A DNA stretch of 64,000 nt from Taenia hydatigena (taxonomy: Eukaryota > Platyhelminthes > Cestoda > Cyclophyllidea > Taeniidae), in the NCBI GenBank assembly GCA_036345935.2, contig JADWOT020000001.1:29309585-29373584 (forward strand), written 5' to 3'. How positions within the stretch are numbered: the stretch's first letter is position 1; each line of letters begins with the position of its first letter. The notes under the pieces are model-generated. The model was not told the origin of the DNA. It searched no databases and saw nothing but the letters and a program-made list of their open reading frames with translations. Of the stretch, positions 59,616 through 64,000 are shown in pieces. The translations under genes were made by a program, and so were the position numbers.

Positions 59616-59761
59616 GCTGCCCACACGAAAAAGGACAACAACAACTCATTTAGCACAATCCAATCTTACCTGAGAAATGTGTAAAGTGATAACAAAGACA
59701 AGATTCGCACTCATTACTGATGCAGCTTCTTCTTCAGTGTCCATTCTAGCACGAAAACGAC
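59616..59761 (-). CDS. Candidate minus-strand exon with a well-formed 53-base intron downstream
   Basis: Minus strand. The acceptor is an AT-rich TTATTATGCATTATTTAG. The 92-base exon (59,670-59,761) reads RFRARMDTEEEAASVMSANL then VFVITLHISQ, ending CAG before GTAAGA. The intron (59,617-59,669) contains CTAAAT and a long T-rich tract ending TGGGCAG. Beyond it, phase 0 continues into a short Cys-rich stretch. Another frame there gives a transmembrane-like segment followed by a Cys-rich tail (CLLCRYDPCCETCC, about 59,408-59,614), but it needs a different phase. The intron signals are good; the protein is unrecognised and the frame ambiguous. Confidence 0.35.
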
Positions 59762-60399
59762 CTAAATAATGCATAATAAAATTTATAAATATGGTTAACA
59801 CTTCGTAGTGAGAAAGCAAACAAATTACAAATTGCCGAAACAATCTTAACTTATCACTCGAGGTGTCATACAGCGAAAAGTGTACGTGAGTAGGCATCGT
59901 AGTTGGGAAACAAAACGGCCTAACAGCCATAATATGAGACTTTTGCGTTCACTTTACCAAAGTTGCAAGTCCCTTTATCAAATTGGACCTCATTCATCAA
60001 AACTCATTCTTACTAAAATAAGGAACCGCTTAAAAACAGTTAAATCAATCGCACTCAATCCAAAGAAGTGTTTTGCAGTAACAACATCAACGCGATCAGG
60101 CAGTGCAAATGGAAATCACAAAGTTATGAGAGCAACTGCGGCTGCTTCTGAAACGGTTGGTCTAACAAATAAACTGGTAAAGGCAAAAGCATACATCGAC
60201 ACACTCGTAAAATTGGTGCTTATTTGCAAGAAAGCACCAAGCACGTAATTTCCAAACACTTCGTAATGTTTTAGCACCTCTCCACAAAATCACGCCCCAA
60301 TGCTCAAATTCAAACGTCAGTAAAAACAAATAACCTCACAAACCGCAAAAACAGTCGAAATTTACATCTGTACAGGAAAAAATGCACGTGAGAAGACCT

Positions 60400-61140
60400 T
60401 GCAGATAAAAAGACACCGTCAACAGCCACATTAAGATGCCTTTGCGTCTACTCTAACAAGTATGTGTATAAAGGAAACAAATCGACATTTAAAGTACCTC
60501 ACAACAACTAGCTAACTAAAAATAATAAAAAAAATGCTTGATACTTACTGGCTTCCCAACTTTTGGCAGCAGATGAAGGCGCATTAACTCAGAAAATCTA
60601 TCCCCGAAAACACGTGCAAACTACGCAAGCCGCGCACAAATCTGGCTAATCAGTTCAAAGTTCGTCCGATGAAACAAATAAGCTTTAAATTTTTATGTAT
60701 TTTTGATGGAACCATAATTACGACGAATACCAACAGTTTCGACTTTTGGTATAATCTGGGCAGCAAGCATACGAATGACAGTTTACAAAGTGCACAAAAT
60801 GAGAACACTGTTAATATTTACATGTTAGTAATATAAATGCATAATAGTGATATTGCGAGGTCCGTCAGCAAATCGTAAAAGCAGTTCAAAAACAATGAGT
60901 AACGTCATTTCGTCAATTGGTTGTTCACTTCAATTAACTTTAAGCATGTGTTTTGTAGCAAAGTTCATATTCAAAATAAACAGACGCGTTGCTCAATTGG
61001 AGCAATAAACTGACCTTACTCACATTGACTTGCAAGTGTCGATCATCTTCACAAAAGATGAGCACTTGTACTAAATCCAGCCTAACATCTTGTTGGCTGG
61101 TAGGGTGTAAGCTACGTTTTCAGATGACAATTTTTCGGTT
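60400..61140 (+). repeat. Direct repeat, copy 1 (partner 62,940-63,660)
   Basis: CACCGTCAACAGCCACATTA, TTTGCGTCTACTCTAACAAG, CCAACTTTTGGCAGC.GAT.AAGGCGCATT, CTGGCTAATCAGTTCAAAGTTCGTCCG, GTTGCTCAATTGGAGCAAT and AAGCT.CGTTTTCAGATG are shared in the same order. No TG...CA long-terminal-repeat ends or target duplication could be seen. Confidence 0.9.
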
Positions 61141-61585
61141 GCGATGCCTGCACATCTCACTATACGTAGACGCAGTGGTACAGTGGCCAACTCCGTAAGT
61201 ACTTCCTGATTTGAGCATCAATCACATTGGCAGTTGTTCCATTCAGTAGAGTGCCACCTGACCTTCTACCTCTTGTGGTAGCTGTCATGACATGACTGCT
61301 AATTGTCTAAACTTACCTGATCTGCCAGTAACCAGAATGCAATTGTGAAAACAGGTTCGATTCTACTGGGATAGTTGATCATGATAGAGGTGGGAGCGCT
61401 CGACAAGTTAACAGGATTACTTTTTGTGTGGAATGATCTGAACTTTTTGATTCCCTCTGTCAGGAGACACGAAAGCTACCCTACCCCATCTCCACGGTTC
61501 CTCAATTCACAACTCTCGCTTCTGTGCAGCTCACAACTTCGCTACTCCCCACTTCATCCTCTCGCCTACACCTTCACAAATCCAA

Positions 61586-61659
61586 GTCTTCATCCCTCCC
61601 TCCTCCTTCCTTCCTTTCTTTCTTCCATCCTTCCCTCCATCCATCTATCTATCTGTCTA
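61586..61659 (+). repeat. Polypyrimidine tract
   Basis: CATCCCTCCCTCCTCCTTCC..., then TTTC and CATC/TATC/TGTC four-base units. Adjacent TTCTTCTTCTTC near 61,728. The surrounding 61.14-62.0 kb holds short frames only. A GTAAGA donor-like site at 62,057 follows a short open stretch and might mark an upstream exon of the candidate gene. Confidence 0.9.
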
Positions 61660-62175
61660 ATTTGATCGCGCGTCACACATCCCTCAACACCGAGCTTCCT
61701 ATGAGCATTCACATCTCCATTAATACTTCTTCTTCTTCTCCGTCTTAGAAGAGGAAGGAGGCTCTTCAGATTCTCCACACTCCTCCCAGAGCCAACTAAC
61801 AACGACTCTTCATGATCGCAGCCCAAACGCATACAACACATACACAAACACAGTACGAAACACAAGCACTGCAGCATACTTACAACCTATCACACGCAGC
61901 CACTACCCACCCGCAACACAAACAAACCACCCAACCAGTCAGTTCTCTCCTCCAAAAAATAATGACAAGGAAAATTAGTTGTCCTTCATCACCTTTATTA
62001 ATTTCAACGCAAACAATCGTATCGCTAGGCAGCACATCCCATGCCCATGTGGCCTAGGTAAGAACATAGAGAACGATCAATCATGTTAGTCTTCCGGCAA
62101 TTCAAAGTCATCATGCACGTAGTAGACATTGAAGGAGCCGAGGAAGACTTCCCCCTGAGCATTCTCTTCTGCGTG

Positions 62176-62907
62176 TACAGCTACATGCAGATGAGCGAAG
62201 CTCGTCGGAGCTGTCTGTGTGCAGTGACGAGTGTTCAATCTGCTGGTAAGCGTTGTGCGATTGAGCAGCGTCAGCGTTACTGTGTGTTTCAGAGGAGGGC
62301 GAGCTGGTCGTGATTGAGGAGGCAGAGCCAGCGCAGCCAACGCAGCTATTGGAGCCGTCGGAGTCAACGGAGCTGGAGGAGGTCGCGGAGGAGGAGGAGA
62401 CGCTAATGCCATCATCGCCGTCTCAAGCATCGCTGGCCTCAACCACCCTGTCCCAGTCCTCGTTTTTCATGTCTACTCCCTCCACGCATTCATTTTATGC
62501 CTTCATTCACTCATTCATTGATGAGACTCACTCTCGAACCAATTCGGTGTGGTGAACCACTTCTTCCCTTCACGCAGGCTAACAGGTGAACTACGAAGTG
62601 GAGGACTGGCTCATTCCTCACCAGGACCGTGAGGGGCAGGCGCAGGGAGAAGGGTCAGCTATGTCACCCACCACCAGTGGCACGCCCACCTCCCACTACC
62701 TCAGCGCCTCCTCACCCAACCACGTGGTTGGTGCCTCGTGGGGAGGTGGCCACAATGATGCGGTGCAGCCAATGAGAGTGCCAATTACACATGGATCGTC
62801 ATCATCGCTCGTCCGTCTCGAGGGTAGGCAGGAGTCGGCGGCGGCCAAAACTCCCCCGCTAATCCTCTCATCCACTCACGAAATCGTTAGTCCAGACAGC
62901 ACGACGG
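62176..62907 (+). CDS. Acidic, Ser-rich multi-exon candidate gene (unrecognised)
   Basis: Three exons in one consistent reading frame: about 62,176-62,245, 62,293-62,546 and 62,586-62,907. Intron 1 (47 bases) has GTAAGC and a TGTGTGTTTCAG acceptor. Intron 2 (39 bases) has a weaker GTGTGG donor and CTAACAG. The third exon ends at a consensus GTGAGT. The product has a glutamate-rich segment (ELEEVAEEEETL), then Ser/Thr-rich stretches (SSPSQASLASTTLSQSS), then VEDWLIPHQDREG and a long low-complexity Ser/Gly/Thr region. GC content is higher than in neighbouring DNA. No domain is recognised. The start may lie further upstream (frame open from about 62,083). The 3' continuation is unclear because the next stretch is a repeat copy. 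The splice signals support a real gene; function is unknown. Confidence 0.5.
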
Positions 62908-62939
62908 GTGAGTGAACACCACCTACCAACCCTGCAGTT

Positions 62940-63660
62940 GAAAAGTAACCGTCAACAGCCACATTAACAGGTATTTGCGTCTACTCTAACAAGTGTGTGT
63001 ATAAAGGGAACTAATCGACATTTAAACTACCTCACAGCAACTGACTAACTAAAAGTAATCAAAAGATACTCAGTGCTTACCAAGCTCCCAACTTTTGGCA
63101 GCGGATAAAGGCGCATTATTCCACAAAATTTACCCCCAAAAGCGCGCACCACTTACGCAAGCCGTGCACAAATCTGGCTAATCAGTTCAAAGTTCGTCCG
63201 GTAAAACAAACAAACTTTGAATTTCTATGTATTTTTGATGGAATCATAATTACGACAAATACCAACATTTTCGACTTTTGCGTATAATTTGAGTAGCGAA
63301 CGTACTAATGGCAATTCACAAAGCGCGCTAAATGAGAAAGTTGTTAATATTTGTATATCAGTAATGTAAATGCATAATAGTGATGCTGTAAGGTTTGCCA
63401 ACAAGTCGTAAAAGTGGTTTAAACGACAGCGAGGAATGTCATTTTGTCAATTAGTCGTGCACGTCTATTTACTTCAAGCATGTGTTTTGTAGCAAAGTTC
63501 ATATTCAAAACGAATAAACGCGTTGCTCAATTGGAGCAATGGACTGACCTTACCTACATTGACTTGCAAGTGTCGATCACCTTCACAAAAGATGAGCACT
63601 TGTACCATATCCCGCCTAACATCTTGTTGGTTGGTGGGGTGTAAGCTGCGTTTTCAGATG
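62940..63660 (+). repeat. Direct repeat, copy 2
   Basis: Partner of 60,400-61,140. Here the plus-strand frame across GTTGCTCAATTGGAGCAATG (VAQLEQWTDLTYIDLQ...) is open to 63,644, whereas copy 1 has two stops in it. The copy begins about 30 bases after the donor of the acidic candidate gene. Confidence 0.9.
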
Positions 63661-63746
63661 GCAGCAAGCATGACGTCGGCCTTTGCCGATGAGGAGCGTC
63701 CGTCTATCCACTCTCCCATGGCTTGGACGCTGTGTTGGTGGCGCTA
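63657..63746 (+). CDS. Possible terminal exon after the 63 kb repeat
   Basis: A GCGTTTTCAG acceptor-like site ends at 63,656 and is followed by ATG and 29 codons (MAASMTSAFADEERPSIHS...) to TAA. The TTTTCAGATG stretch is also present in the sister repeat at about 61,130, where the following sequence differs, so the site may belong to the repeat. It could be a last exon of the candidate gene at 62.2-62.9 kb, but the phase then gives a different short peptide. Weak. Confidence 0.2.
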
Positions 63747-64000
63747 ATAAGGCACCATCTGTTTCAATCAAGCATGTAAAAAAGCATTGCATTTACGGGT
63801 CACTGAACACGAAACGATAACGGCAACAGCAGCAACTACAGCATCAACGGCGACAACAAGAAGAAAGTGAGCGCAGCACGCGTCGGATGTTGTTACGAAG
63901 GCGTCTTCTCCACTGCAAAGGCAAAAGGCGTATTGAGGGAGAAAAAGGGTGGGTGGGGGAAGGGAGAGAAGGGAGGAATTGCAGTCAGGTGTGCTACGCA
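63747..64000. other. Window end, no gene seen
   Basis: CAGCAGCAAC and CGGCGACAAC triplet-like stretches, then a purine-rich GGGTGGGTGGGGGAAGGGAG tract. No open frame or repeat partner identified. Confidence 0.5.

Noticed and set aside
59880..60248. Plus-strand frame of 122 codons, basic
   Set aside because: No domain, no supporting splice or repeat evidence, and of chance length in AT-rich DNA.
60400..63660. Reading the 730-base repeat pair as long terminal repeats of one retroelement
   Set aside because: No TG...CA ends, primer-binding site, polypurine tract or pol-like frame between them. The interval holds a candidate host gene instead.
1..64000. CRISPR arrays, bacterial operons, phage or plasmid genes
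   Set aside because: No regularly spaced short repeats, no ribosome-binding-site-led gene strings and no long coding frames. The recognised genes are eukaryotic and intron-containing.

Overview
The window reads as nuclear DNA of a flatworm, most likely a cestode and possibly a taeniid. This is inference. It rests on a clear metazoan thiamine pyrophosphokinase gene cut by introns of only 31-37 bases (very short introns are a flatworm habit), on a fibronectin type III gene whose layout recalls taeniid oncosphere surface antigens, and on very low gene density in repeat-rich, moderately AT-rich DNA. There is no sign of bacterial, phage or plasmid organisation. Most open frames in the window are 60-130 codons, the number expected by chance, so genes were called only where a protein family is recognisable or several splice signals agree.

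Layout. 0-9.2 kb: interspersed repeats, a 3.1 kb block that recurs at 48.3-51.4 kb, a 100-base N gap at 5,128-5,227, and two decayed copies of a fibronectin-type exon region (1.08-1.74 and 8.43-9.17 kb). 10.49-11.27 kb: the best gene here, a TPK1 homologue in at least four exons, plus strand. 11.75-12.26 kb: a long foldback inverted repeat. 12.07-21.7 kb: two head-to-tail copies of a unit of about 4.25 kb, the second enlarged by an insertion of about 1.1 kb. 22-48 kb: a mosaic of older fragments of the same repeat families in both orientations, with simple repeats and no recognisable gene. 51.4-54.8 kb: unassigned, with a third decayed fibronectin exon region near 53.0-53.35 kb. 55.1-55.9 kb: a minus-strand gene fragment with a fibronectin III exon and an exon for a Ser/Thr-rich stalk and hydrophobic tail. 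57.0 kb: one plus-strand exon clearly related to kaptin (KPTN), ending in a premature stop. 57.4-60 kb: GC-richer DNA with good splice signals on both strands and ambiguous coding. 60.4-61.14 and 62.94-63.66 kb: a direct repeat pair flanking an acidic Ser-rich candidate gene at 62.2-62.9 kb.

The genes show no common pathway: TPK1 makes thiamine diphosphate, kaptin belongs to the KICSTOR complex of nutrient signalling, and the fibronectin gene would encode a surface glycoprotein. The dominant story is repeat amplification. One modular, non-coding family (here 'family A') carries a TATA-containing promoter-like module and appears as tandem copies, a foldback and many fragments. I found no reverse transcriptase, integrase or transposase, so these look non-autonomous or decayed.
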